In this document: positions 45,628 to 53,949 of the stretch, piece by piece
Numbering within the stretch: position 1 is the stretch's first letter
Layout: every line of letters starts with the position of its first letter
Source of the DNA: an uncultured Ligilactobacillus sp.
GTDB lineage: Bacteria; Bacillota; Bacilli; Lactobacillales; Lactobacillaceae
NCBI GenBank assembly: GCA_944326135.1
Contig: CALVCU010000010.1
Location: 1-64,000 of the forward strand
Reading direction: 5' to 3'
DNA: 64,000 nucleotides
The notes under the pieces: model-generated
Told to the model about the DNA's origin: nothing
What the model saw: the letters and a program-made list of their open reading frames with translations, nothing else
The model's database searches: none
Translations under genes and position numbers: made by a program

Positions 45628-45651
45628 TCACATTCAGTCATTTTCAATCAC
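45622..45651. promoter_or_regulatory. FruR operator: three contiguous 10-bp repeats
   Basis: On the plus strand TTTCAATCAC, ATTCAGTCAT and TTTCAATCAC follow one another without gaps. The outer two are identical. DeoR-type FruR proteins bind tandem TGATTGAAA-like repeats, which is what the minus strand shows. Confidence 0.7.
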
Positions 45652-45664
45652 TAATTGTTAATTT

Positions 45665-46471
45665 TCATAAAACAAATTTTTCTACTGCTTTTCCAAGGCC
45701 ATCATGATTATTGTCATCAGTAATATATGAAGCAACTTGTTTTACCCTTTCATTTCCATTTCCCATTGCAACACTATGTTTAACAGCCTCTAACATGGTT
45801 AAATCATTATTTTCATCACCAACAGTCATTATTTCATTTTGCTTAATCCCTAACTTTTGAGCAAGTTCAATTACAGCATGTCCTTTAGTGGCTTGGGGAG
45901 AAGTAAATTCAAGGAAAAATGGCTCACTTCTTACAATATAATATTTTGACTTAATTTCTTGCGGAATTTGTTTTATTGTCTTTGAAATTTTATTAGGTTC
46001 GTCAGCCCACATAAATTTAGTTGCTTTGACTGATAATTGTGATATCTCACGATAATGCAATTCCATGTTAGTATAGAAAGCATCTTTCACTGAATAACGA
46101 CTAATATCTTGATCAAAAACATATAGGTCAGAATCAGCAGTTACTATTTGAGCTTTAATTCCTAATTGACAACTTAAATTTGCTAATTCAATACAATCCG
46201 GTATCGAAATCTCATTACGTGCAATCACTTCATTTGTTCCTATATTTTAAATCTGCGCCCCATTGAAGGTAATTGCAAAATCATCAGTAGTATTTAATTC
46301 TAATTGTTCAATATAATTTTGAATACCTGAAACAGGTCGTCCTGTACATAAAACAACATAAACTCCTTTAGCTCGAGCTTGTTTTAATACTTTCCTTGTA
46401 AATGATGTAATTTTACGTTCATCATTTACCAAAGTTCCATCAATATCAGTAGCAATTAATTTGATTGCCAT
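45665..46471 (-). pseudogene. Cof-type HAD hydrolase, broken by an in-frame stop
   Basis: Codons 1-74 (IKLIATDIDGTLVNDE..., with the nucleophile motif DIDGT) and the rest (...IMTVGDENNDLTMLE, motif IV) lie in one frame and together form a 268-residue haloacid-dehalogenase phosphatase of the Cof/YidA type. A single TAA at 46247-46249, after FNGAQI, interrupts the cap junction where CAA would be expected. The second part could restart at GTG (46228), but it would lack the nucleophile Asp. Same strand as, and just upstream of, fruRKA. Confidence 0.85.
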
Positions 46472-46491
46472 TTGGATCCCTCATCTCTTTT

Positions 46492-46505
46492 AGAAATCGC
46501 TTTCT
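46492..46505. promoter_or_regulatory. cre-like site ahead of the first HAD gene
   Basis: AGAAATCGCTTTCT (minus strand AGAAAGCGATTTCT) differs from the ideal TGAAAGCG-TTTTCA-type cre only at its ends. It lies about 20 bases before the start codon, a position typical for CcpA repression. Confidence 0.45.
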
Positions 46506-46592
46506 TTTTCATTTATAGAATATCATAAGTCTTTTACTTATAGGAATTTTTTTGTAAAATAAAAACATATATTTATTCAAAGGAGCAATTCA

Positions 46593-46934
46593 ATGTTTAA
46601 TGTAATTCCAAATGATTATCCAGAAGTTCTTGCCAAACTTAATTGGCTTAAAGCAAATGGATATCCTGATGCAACTGAAGAAGGCGTATTACGTGACACA
46701 ATTATTTCTGGTGCTCAAGATTTATTCAACGAAGCATTAGAAGAATCCTACTGGACTGTATTATGGGACGTGGAAGATGAAAAGTTATGGGTTAGAGGCG
46801 CAATGAGTGAACGTCTTGGTGAAATGGTTCCCCGTGAAGGTTTCAAAACATTTGCGGATGACTTTAAACAAAATCCATATAAGTTTTGGGAAAATCTTGG
46901 AATGCAAGTTCGCAGCATCGTAGGTAGCGAATAA
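46593..46934 (+). CDS. Hypothetical protein, 113 residues
   Basis: A small acidic soluble protein, not recognised. Trp-rich stretch SYWTVLWDVEDEKLWVRG and FWENLGMQV. AAAGGAGC site. It is followed 38 bases later by a small membrane protein gene, and the pair share one terminator, so they may form an operon. Looks like a lactobacillus-specific family. Confidence 0.72.
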   Translation: MFNVIPNDYPEVLAKLNWLKANGYPDATEEGVLRDTIISGAQDLFNEALEESYWTVLWDVEDEKLWVRGAMSERLGEMVPREGFKTFADDFKQNPYKFWENLGMQVRSIVGSE

Positions 46935-46972
46935 TTCAGTCTGCTTAAATTTCTAATAAAGATGGAGTGTCT

Positions 46973-47197
46973 ATGAAACATTTAAAACGAAATTTAACAA
47001 TAATATTTATTATTAATGCAATTGTATTAATTGGTTGCTTAGCATTCACAATTCAACAATTTTCTTTGCATCCATCCTTATCATTAGGGATGATTTTACT
47101 ATTAATTGTTGACTTCATCGTTTTAAGTACATTTACATCATTAATGACAGTTGCAATTCAATATCTCGTTAAAAAAATTAAAGAACGCAGAAAATAA
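46973..47197 (+). CDS. Small membrane protein, two helices
   Basis: A 74-residue protein with two hydrophobic helices (about 9-30 and 38-65), basic at both ends. Function unknown. A GTG six bases upstream is in frame; GGAGTGTCT fits the ATG at 46973. Confidence 0.6.
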   Translation: MKHLKRNLTIIFIINAIVLIGCLAFTIQQFSLHPSLSLGMILLLIVDFIVLSTFTSLMTVAIQYLVKKIKERRK

Positions 47198-47248
47198 ATA
47201 ACCTAAGATTAGATCATAAAAGAGTTACAAGATCTAATCTTAGGTTAT
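47198..47248. terminator. Bidirectional terminator with long stem
   Basis: An 18-bp perfect stem (ATAACCTAAGATTAGATC and its complement) with a 15-base loop between the small membrane protein gene and the convergent usp gene. Confidence 0.8.
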
Positions 47249-47250
47249 AA

Positions 47251-47760
47251 TTATTCTGCGTCAATATCTTTCAAATCAATATCAATTTCTTTTGATAAAA
47301 TCTTTTCAGGTGCCTTTGCAATCATTACATCGCACTTAGCAGTCCGCATAATATATGAGGCAACTGAACCAACAATAATACGTTTGAAGAAATTCTTACC
47401 TGTTTCCCCTACAATAATTAAATCATTTTGATATTCAGGTTGAAAATCTTCGACAATTACTGTTTTTGGATTACCAAATCTCAAATGAACTGCAATTTTA
47501 TTTTCAGGTAATCCTTCTTCAATCAAATGTTGTTTAAGATCATTTATATATTTTTCACATTCTTGTTCTTCTTTGTAAATTCGTTCACCATCTAAAGTAA
47601 TCCCCGCATTACCATATTCAAGTGAATTCATATCTAATACCCATAAAACATCTAAATGAGCATCATTTCTTTTAGCTATATTTAAAGCATCAAATAAAGC
47701 TTGTTCTGAACCCTTTGAACCATCAATACCTACTAAAATTTTTTTGTAGCCTAATGCCAT
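47251..47760 (-). CDS. Universal stress protein (UspA family)
   Basis: A 169-residue UspA-domain protein. ILVGIDGSKGSEQA at the start and GETGKNFFKRIIVGSVASYIMRTAKCDVMI near the end match the ATP-binding G-2x-G-9x-G-(S/T) motif. It is probably an ATP-binding stress protein. ATG at 47760 follows GGAGTGTTGATT. Single gene. Confidence 0.93.
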   Translation of the reverse strand: MALGYKKILVGIDGSKGSEQALFDALNIAKRNDAHLDVLWVLDMNSLEYGNAGITLDGERIYKEEQECEKYINDLKQHLIEEGLPENKIAVHLRFGNPKTVIVEDFQPEYQNDLIIVGETGKNFFKRIIVGSVASYIMRTAKCDVMIAKAPEKILSKEIDIDLKDIDAE

Positions 47761-47829
47761 AATCAACACTCCTATCTATTTTAATGATAGCTGTATCAAT
47801 TATTTTTTTCAAGCAAAGAACATATTTAT

Positions 47830-47880
47830 AAAAAATGAGAACTAGCCTTAAAGAATAGCTCTTTTAAAACTAGTTCTCAT
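47830..47880 (-). terminator. Terminator after the deoxynucleoside kinase gene
   Basis: ATGAGAACTAG/CTAGTTCTCAT stem enclosing a second small hairpin, followed by TTTTTTA on the minus strand. Confidence 0.75.
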
Positions 47881-47891
47881 TCCACTTTTAA

Positions 47892-48635
47892 TTACATTTC
47901 ATCTAACATAATTTTATGTTTTTTTCTTAATTCAGCAAATTTTTCTTCTGTTAAATTGCCTAATTCAACTAATTTACTTTCAATCATTTCAAGAACAGTC
48001 ACACGGTCTTCTAAATTAGTTACAAAATCAAATTTATCTCCATCGATTACAAGCATTGGAGATGCTTCATATTCATCACGCCAAATATCATATTGTTTTA
48101 ATAAACGGTGATAGTAATCAACTAATGAAGGGTCATTTTCAACCAATTCATATTCACGACCACGTTTTTCAATTCGCTTGAGCATCGTATCATAAGATAC
48201 ATTAATCATGATCATCAAATCTGGTGATTTTTTATGTGAAGCATATGGTAATTCTTCCATCATATTGCTAAGCAAACTCTTATAGATATCATATTCAACA
48301 TCTGTAGCATTACCCATTTCAGTGTTCATGCGCATAAAAATCTCGTCTTCATAAATAGAACGATCTAAAATGTTATTGTCTTCTTCCATTGCTTGTTTAA
48401 TCATTGCAAAACGACGGTTTAAAAAGAATGTTTGCAATAAGTATGCGTAAGGATTAGTAGCTTCTTTATCTCCTTCTGAGCGCTTTTTAGCAGCAATCTC
48501 ATTACCTTTATAAAACAAAGGCAATACTGGGTTGTCTTCTACTGGTTCATAAAAAGCTTTTGTTCCTAATTCCTCTGATAAAATTTGTGTAAGGCTTGAT
48601 TTGCCTGATCCGATAATACCTGAAAGTGTAATCAA
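47892..48635 (-). CDS. Deoxynucleoside kinase (dAK/dGK type)
   Basis: A 247-residue P-loop kinase that phosphorylates deoxyadenosine/deoxyguanosine in purine salvage, like the Lactobacillus acidophilus enzymes. P-loop GIIGSGKSS near the start, DRSIYED with the Asp-Arg-Ser signature, and LKRIEKRGR in the lid. No ATG/GTG with a good site lies in frame. TTG at 48635 overlaps the stop of a 5-codon ORF preceded by GGAGG, so coupled initiation is proposed. ATC/ATT or an upstream GTG at 48695 are alternatives. Confidence 0.88.
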   Translation of the reverse strand: MITLSGIIGSGKSSLTQILSEELGTKAFYEPVEDNPVLPLFYKGNEIAAKKRSEGDKEATNPYAYLLQTFFLNRRFAMIKQAMEEDNNILDRSIYEDEIFMRMNTEMGNATDVEYDIYKSLLSNMMEELPYASHKKSPDLMIMINVSYDTMLKRIEKRGREYELVENDPSLVDYYHRLLKQYDIWRDEYEASPMLVIDGDKFDFVTNLEDRVTVLEMIESKLVELGNLTEEKFAELRKKHKIMLDEM

Positions 48636-48649
48636 AATGATAGATGCAT
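48632..48649 (-). CDS. Possible 5-codon leader ORF (MHLSF)
   Basis: ATG at 48649 sits 5 bases after an ideal GGAGG (48655-48659). The ORF ends at TGA, which overlaps the proposed TTG start of the kinase gene as TTGA. This is a classic termination-reinitiation layout. It could also be a 1-base indel artefact at the kinase start. Confidence 0.4.
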   Translation of the reverse strand: MHLSF

Positions 48650-48814
48650 CCTTTCCTCCGAGACCAGACAAAACTAGTCTCTTTTTTAATTGCACTTTAT
48701 ATCATACGCCCATTTATTTAAAAAATAAAGTCAATATTTTGCGATGAAAAACGTTTATGATTACTATATATTGTGGAATAATATCCTAAATGGGCATTGT
48801 CTCTTTATAAATTT

Positions 48815-49573
48815 TTAATTTTCATTGACAATTTTTTCAAATCCTGCCCGCAAGTCTCGATTGGCAGTTTCTTTGAAATTCAATTGATTTTCTCCATCGC
48901 TTTGTTCTGTAATTAAAACAATTGGACTTCCATTATGAATTGCAAAAAAGTACAAGTGTGTCCCCGCACTGCTTGGATTATTTGCATCACTATAAACTGC
49001 AACTACATTATAATCTGCATCACCCTGTCCATCCGCTGACCAAGTGACGCTTACTGGTTCATTATTAACTCTGTAATTAATATTACCGAAATCATTTGGA
49101 AAATGGTAATCATGAAAATCAACATCATTATTTGTATCTTCTCCACAATTTTCATATTGTTGATTCATTTGATTTCCCCAAGACTGCATGAATGATGCAA
49201 GTTGACTAGCTTTATTACTATTCCATAGTTTCACTGTCTGGCTTGAAGAAGAACTTTCCAATTTTGAAGTCGATTCTGTTGTTTTTTTGCTCTTTGCACT
49301 CTGTACAACATCTATTGACATCGATTCTTCACTTGAATGTCTTTCATTACTTGATTTTGAAAGTAGCATCCATCCAATTAAAATAATAATGACAGCAATT
49401 AAAAATACTATATATTTATATCTTTTATGATTATAATTTTGCCCTCCATTATGATTTCCTGTTCGTCGTAAAGATTGAGTTTCTGGTTTTACATTTAGTA
49501 AACTTTTACCGCATTTCTTGCAAAAATTGGCATTCTTTGGATTCTCGCTCCCACATTTAGGGCATTTTTTCAT
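48815..49573 (-). CDS. Zinc-ribbon DUF4767 protein
   Basis: A 252-residue protein. N-terminal zinc ribbon (CPKCG and CKKCG, about 4-21), membrane helix (about 53-70), Ser-rich linker (about 73-112) and an extracellular DUF4767 domain beginning LWNSNKASQLASFMQSWGNQM. DUF4767 occurs in lactobacillus surface proteins; function unknown. Start has GGAGATTAAATA. The AbrB-DUF998 gene lies upstream in the same direction. Confidence 0.83.
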   Translation of the reverse strand: MKKCPKCGSENPKNANFCKKCGKSLLNVKPETQSLRRTGNHNGGQNYNHKRYKYIVFLIAVIIILIGWMLLSKSSNERHSSEESMSIDVVQSAKSKKTTESTSKLESSSSSQTVKLWNSNKASQLASFMQSWGNQMNQQYENCGEDTNNDVDFHDYHFPNDFGNINYRVNNEPVSVTWSADGQGDADYNVVAVYSDANNPSSAGTHLYFFAIHNGSPIVLITEQSDGENQLNFKETANRDLRAGFEKIVNEN

Positions 49574-49626
49574 TATTTAATCTCCTTACATTTATTTCCC
49601 CGGTAATTAATTATAGATGTTCCTTT

Positions 49627-50793
49627 TTAATCTTTATTATCAAATTTAAGTTTAATTTGATAATTTTGTCCATCATCTTCTACAATTCCAATCATTGTAT
49701 CAAAAAGTAATAAGATCCATCCGAAAGCAAGAACAAAAGCAATCAATTCGAAAGCTGTTAATGAAATCAGATAGAATGGTTTAAACATTAAATCAACAAC
49801 AATTAGTCCTATACACATTGCATATGAAATAGTTAAGAACCGTTTTCCCACTTCGGGTAAAAGCCAACGAATTCCTACTATTAAGATGATAATAAAATAA
49901 ACTAAATATCCTGCAACTTTATCATGCAAAATATGGAAATTTGCATTGTTAGGGAAGACCCCAACAGCACCTACATCAAGAGCCGTTAAAGTCAATAAGA
50001 TTCTTAATGTAATTGTTCGCCATGAATTTTTAACTACATCATGTAATGAAACAAAAATATAATCAATTAACGCAACCATTAATAATGATGAAAAAACAAG
50101 CGTTAAATTAAATTGCCAGCTATTGTTAGCATTTTTAGTACCTAAAAAACTAAGATTATGTTGCCACCAATTTTTACCGTTAGATGCCATTGATAATACT
50201 GCACCGCTAATAATCACTAAAATCATAATTGTCGTTAACATGCCATAATCTACAGCTAAGCCAATTCTGACCATAATATAATTGATTGCTAAAACAAAAA
50301 CTAAAAATAACATTATTGCTGTAACATGGCCAAAAGTAATTCCTGTGAAAATTCTTCCCATTCCCCATGCAATTCCCATTAAAGCAAGTGCTAAAATTAG
50401 TACGAACGATATTACGATCACTGGAAATGTTCTCCAAAAAGTATGCGCTGAATAATTAGTAGTGATGTTTTTTCGGTTTACAATGAAATAGGTACTAAAC
50501 ATTATCATTCCTGATAAACCACCTAATACAATCAAACCACTAGCAATTGATTGATTCCCAACCAATGGAACTTGTTTTAAATGTATTGCATTAATATAAA
50601 AGCCAAAAATAGCACTTGCAATAATTGATGCTAATACTAGCCACATTACATTGAATTGACGCTTATTGCTAGTATTATTAGTTTTTTTGAGACGAATTTC
50701 TCCATGTTTTTCGCTAATATGAAATTTGTCACCATCATGTATGTTATATTTTTCAACTACCTCATCAGGTAATGTTACCTTTATTTTGGTCAT
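49627..50793 (-). CDS. AbrB-domain/DUF998 membrane fusion protein
   Basis: A 388-residue protein. Residues 1-45 (KIKVTLPDEVVEKYNIHDGDKFHI..GEIRLKK) form an AbrB/MazE-type swapped-hairpin DNA-binding domain. After a short linker come about ten hydrophobic helices (about 55-375), with the last two-thirds resembling DUF998. The layout suggests a membrane-bound DNA-binding regulator; no target is known. ATG at 50793 has GGAAAGGGA; a longer start at 50823 is unlikely. Confidence 0.82.
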   Translation of the reverse strand: MTKIKVTLPDEVVEKYNIHDGDKFHISEKHGEIRLKKTNNTSNKRQFNVMWLVLASIIASAIFGFYINAIHLKQVPLVGNQSIASGLIVLGGLSGMIMFSTYFIVNRKNITTNYSAHTFWRTFPVIVISFVLILALALMGIAWGMGRIFTGITFGHVTAIMLFLVFVLAINYIMVRIGLAVDYGMLTTIMILVIISGAVLSMASNGKNWWQHNLSFLGTKNANNSWQFNLTLVFSSLLMVALIDYIFVSLHDVVKNSWRTITLRILLTLTALDVGAVGVFPNNANFHILHDKVAGYLVYFIIILIVGIRWLLPEVGKRFLTISYAMCIGLIVVDLMFKPFYLISLTAFELIAFVLAFGWILLLFDTMIGIVEDDGQNYQIKLKFDNKD

Positions 50794-50877
50794 TATTATT
50801 TCCCTTTCCAAAATAAGTTTCATTTTTTATTATAACAAAACGCTCTTATCTTTTTAGCTTTTCCTTCAAAATATACA

Positions 50878-50914
50878 AAAAAAGGGAATCATGAATAATC
50901 ATGATTCCCTTTAT
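50878..50914 (-). terminator. Terminator after clpL
   Basis: AAAGGGAATCATGA/TCATGATTCCCTTT hairpin followed by TTTT on the minus strand. Confidence 0.88.
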
Positions 50915-50944
50915 AAAAGTCAGTGAACCGCTTATAACTATTAA

Positions 50945-53098
50945 TTACTTGCTTTCATCTGTCTTCTTTTCTTCTTTTTGATCCTTATTTTCAGTTGACT
51001 TACGTTCAGTGATAACTAACTTACCATCTTTCATATCTGCAGCTAAATGTTTTACATTTGGATTATCCAAATAGAAGTCTGTTACTTTATCCCGGATTTG
51101 TTGTTCAATTACTCGACGCAATGGACGTGCTCCCATTGCTTCATCATAACCTTGTTCAATCAAGTAATCTTTAGCTTTTTCAGAAACTGTTAAGTCAATG
51201 TCTTTCTTAGCTAAAGTTTGGTTAACTTCAGTCAACATTAAATCAACAATCTTCTTCAAGTCATCCTTTGTCAAGTGTGAGAATTCAATAACTGCATTGA
51301 AACGATTCAAAAATTCTGGACGGAAGTATGGAGCAATCTTCTTCATGATATCTTCGTCCTTCTTTTCATTACCGTTTAATTCTTCATTACCGAATCCAGC
51401 GTTTGATGTAGCAATAATTACTGTATTCTTAAAGTTAACAGTATTTCCTTGACCATCAGTTAAACGTCCATCATCTAACACTTGTAATAATAAAGTAATA
51501 ACTTGTGGATCAGCCTTTTCAATTTCATCTAACAAGATAATTGAATATGGATTACGACGAACACGTTCAGTTAACGTATTGTTGTTATCTTCATAACCAA
51601 CGTATCCTGCTGAAGTTCCAATTAATTTAGATACCGCTGTTCTATCTGAATATTCTGACATATCAAGTCGGATAATTGCATCCTTTGAACCAAACATATC
51701 TAAAGCTAATTGTTTTGCTAATTCAGTTTTACCTACACCAGTTGGTCCAACGAATAAGAAGCTACCAATTGGACGGTTTCCTTCATCAAATCCAGCACGA
51801 TTTCTTCTAATTGCACGTGCTACTGCATCAACTGCTTCATCTTGACCAATAACCTTACCCTTCAAACGGTTACCGATTGTCTTTAAGCGTTCAATGTCGC
51901 TAGCACCCATCTTAGATACTGGAATACCAGTTAATCTTTCAACTGCTTCAGCAACGTCATTTACTGTTGCAGTGACTTTTTGTTCTTGAGCATGGTTATC
52001 AATTTGCTTTTGCAAATCTTTGATCTTTGTTTTAGCATTTAATGCTGCTTCATAATCTTCATCTTCAGCTGCTTTTTCTTGCTTTTCTTTTTCTGCAGCA
52101 ATTTGCTTTTCAATTTCCTTAACATCTGTTACTGGATGTTGTGCTGCTAAATGTGCAGCAGTCATATCAATTAAATCAATTGCTTTATCTGGCAAGCTCC
52201 GTTGTGGAATGTATTGGATTGAATAGTCCACAGCTGCTTTTAAGACATTGTCTGGCAATTCTACATTGTGATGTTTTTCATAAAGTGGACGAATTCCACG
52301 TAAAATCTTAAATGTATCTTCTGCACTTGGCGCATTAACTGTAACTTCATTAAAACGACGTGCTAAAGCTGCATTTTTCATAATTGTATTATGATATTCA
52401 TCTTGTGTAGTTGCACCAATTACTGTAATTTCGCCACGTGATAATGCTGGTTTCAAAATATCTGCTAAACCTTTTGAGCCATTGTCGCCACCCATACCAC
52501 CGGCGCCTAAAATTTGATGAATTTCATCAAAGAATAAAATTACATTTCCACGTTGTTTTACTTCTTTAATTAAATTTTGGATATTTTCTTCAAAACTTCC
52601 ACGGTATTGTGTCCCTGCTTCTAGACCAGAAATATCAATACTAATGATTTCCTTATTTTTAATAGCAGCTGGAACATCTCCGTTTACAATTGCTTGTGCT
52701 AATCCTTCTACAACAGCTGTTTTACCTACACCGGCATCTCCAACTAATACAGGATTATTCTTTGTCCGACGTGACAAAATTTCAGCTGTTTCTTGAATTT
52801 CTTTATTTCTACCAATTACAGGATCTAACTTACCATCACGAGCTTCTTGAGTTAAGTTGCGTCCTAATTTTTCTAAGATACCATCTTTCTTAGCTTTACC
52901 TGCAACTTGTGCTCCTTGTGCATTTGCACCCTTTGGTAATTTTCCTGTTTTACGGTATTCTGCAAATTCTTCAGGAGTTACTTCTCGTCCGTTAATTAAA
53001 TAACGACGATTTTCGGAATTAATTCCATTCATACCTCCCATTAATTGATTAAAAATATCATCCATATTATCAAATGGTCCTACTGGAATATCAGCCAT
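50945..53098 (-). CDS. clpL: ClpL-type AAA+ disaggregase
   Basis: A 717-residue Hsp100 ATPase. A short family N-terminus with [13 protein letters not shown] replaces the usual Clp N-domain. First AAA domain with Walker A GDAGVGKT (120-127); central UVR-like coiled coil ([16 protein letters not shown]); second AAA domain with GPTGVGKT and LLDEIEKA; C-terminal D2-small domain. ClpL proteins act in heat and acid tolerance and do not need ClpP. No CtsR box was seen; a small HTH gene lies upstream. Confidence 0.95.
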   Translation of the reverse strand: MADIPVGPFDNMDDIFNQLMGGMNGINSENRRYLINGREVTPEEFAEYRKTGKLPKGANAQGAQVAGKAKKDGILEKLGRNLTQEARDGKLDPVIGRNKEIQETAEILSRRTKNNPVLVGDAGVGKTAVVEGLAQAIVNGDVPAAIKNKEIISIDISGLEAGTQYRGSFEENIQNLIKEVKQRGNVILFFDEIHQILGAGGMGGDNGSKGLADILKPALSRGEITVIGATTQDEYHNTIMKNAALARRFNEVTVNAPSAEDTFKILRGIRPLYEKHHNVELPDNVLKAAVDYSIQYIPQRSLPDKAIDLIDMTAAHLAAQHPVTDVKEIEKQIAAEKEKQEKAAEDEDYEAALNAKTKIKDLQKQIDNHAQEQKVTATVNDVAEAVERLTGIPVSKMGASDIERLKTIGNRLKGKVIGQDEAVDAVARAIRRNRAGFDEGNRPIGSFLFVGPTGVGKTELAKQLALDMFGSKDAIIRLDMSEYSDRTAVSKLIGTSAGYVGYEDNNNTLTERVRRNPYSIILLDEIEKADPQVITLLLQVLDDGRLTDGQGNTVNFKNTVIIATSNAGFGNEELNGNEKKDEDIMKKIAPYFRPEFLNRFNAVIEFSHLTKDDLKKIVDLMLTEVNQTLAKKDIDLTVSEKAKDYLIEQGYDEAMGARPLRRVIEQQIRDKVTDFYLDNPNVKHLAADMKDGKLVITERKSTENKDQKEEKKTDESK

Positions 53099-53219
53099 AG
53101 TAGCATACCTCCTAAATTTCTTAAGTAATATATATCAGTAAGAGTTGATAACAAAAAAGTCTGACTGATACACAAACCAAAGTGACTCAACCAAGACTTC
53201 CTGCGGTTACAAAACCTTA

Positions 53220-53465
53220 CTATCTATCATCTTTTCTGTCGTCATTTACAAGATATCCTTCTTCTAATTCTCGAAGCACTTCCCACATTGCTTTATGTTG
53301 GGCTTGTGCTAACGCATCAAGATCTCGCAAATTCATCGAAGTAGCCTTTGATTGCTCTTTGTTAAACGACTTATGTAGAGTTGTGTAACCGTAACCCGAT
53401 ATTTTAGCTACTCGATAAATTGTTAATTCTTGGTGATCGAGATAACTTTTAATATCGATTTTCAT
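53220..53465 (-). CDS. Small XRE/lambda-repressor-like HTH protein
   Basis: About 81 residues, a single Cro/C1-type HTH: LTIYRVAKISGYGYTTLHKSF, then LRDLDALAQAQHKAMWEVLREL. A GTG nine bases upstream is also in frame. Its promoter carries a near-perfect palindrome, which points to autoregulation. It precedes clpL by 121 bases with no convincing terminator between, so it may also affect clpL. Confidence 0.85.
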   Translation of the reverse strand: MKIDIKSYLDHQELTIYRVAKISGYGYTTLHKSFNKEQSKATSMNLRDLDALAQAQHKAMWEVLRELEEGYLVNDDRKDDR

Positions 53466-53489
53466 CTCTATCACATCCCTACGACTATT

Positions 53490-53516
53490 AGTATATCACA
53501 TTTGTAATATATTACA
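53490..53516 (-). promoter_or_regulatory. Promoter of the small HTH gene
   Basis: On the minus strand, TTGTAA and TATACT (53490-53495) are 16 bases apart. The palindrome 53498-53521 covers the spacer and -35. Confidence 0.5.
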
Positions 53517-53521
53517 AGTGT
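53498..53521. promoter_or_regulatory. Operator palindrome for the HTH protein
   Basis: ACATTTGTAAT-AT-ATTACAAGTGT has 10 of 11 symmetric positions. A third half-site CACAAATGT lies at 53529-53537. Confidence 0.6.
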
Positions 53522-53589
53522 AAAATACCACAAATGTAAAATAAATTTTGCTTTTTTTGAAATTTACAACAATTCTTGGTATTTCGTTG

Positions 53590-53618
53590 TTGATACTTAA
53601 CTTATGAATTCATAATGT
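53590..53618 (+). promoter_or_regulatory. Promoter of the structured RNA
   Basis: TTGATA (53590-53595) and TAATGT (53613-53618) are 17 bases apart, which would start transcription near 53625. Confidence 0.45.
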
Positions 53619-53624
53619 TATTAT

Positions 53625-53752
53625 TATGATGGTGTTTGTAATAACACCACCCTTTCCAAATTGCCGTATCGGGCTATATAGTAATAGAAGCAATTCTATT
53701 ACTATACATAGAACTGTTGAGGTCTACTGGCAATTGGAAGGGGCTTTTTTTA
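53625..53752 (+). ncRNA. Unassigned structured RNA with its own terminator
   Basis: A 5' hairpin GGTGTT/AACACC (53631-53648) is followed by a long closing stem: CCCTTTCC-A-AATTGCC (53650-53665) pairs with GGCAATTGGAAGGGG (53729-53743) and is followed by CTTTTTTT. Inside is an asymmetric loop and a perfect 13-bp stem (53677-53706) capped by a GCAA tetraloop. The closing stem, bubble and apical stem recall 6S RNA, but the length is short and no known family is identified. It is not SRP RNA, tmRNA or a T-box. It lies upstream of gap, which has its own promoter. Confidence 0.65.
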
Positions 53753-53855
53753 TATTTTAATTAAAATTAATTATCTAAAAAAATATCCATATATTAAAGT
53801 TTTTTTAGTATAATATTTTTATTTAAATTTTATTTCTAATTTCGTAAGATATTAG

Positions 53856-53885
53856 TTGTTATTTTTAATGATATAGCGTTATAAT
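53856..53885 (+). promoter_or_regulatory. Promoter of gap
   Basis: TTGTTA (53856-53861) and TATAAT (53880-53885) are 18 bases apart, giving a leader of roughly 58 bases before the gap start codon. Confidence 0.6.
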
Positions 53886-53949
53886 AAAACTTGTTTAAGG
53901 GATGATGATTTTCATCATTCAAATTTTACCTTTTAGGAGGAATATTAAT

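Noticed and set aside
53650..53743. SRP (4.5S) RNA, tmRNA or T-box as identity of the structured RNA
   Set aside because: The conserved GGAAGCAGCC-type SRP loop, tRNA-like ends and the T-box AGGGTGG sequence are all absent.
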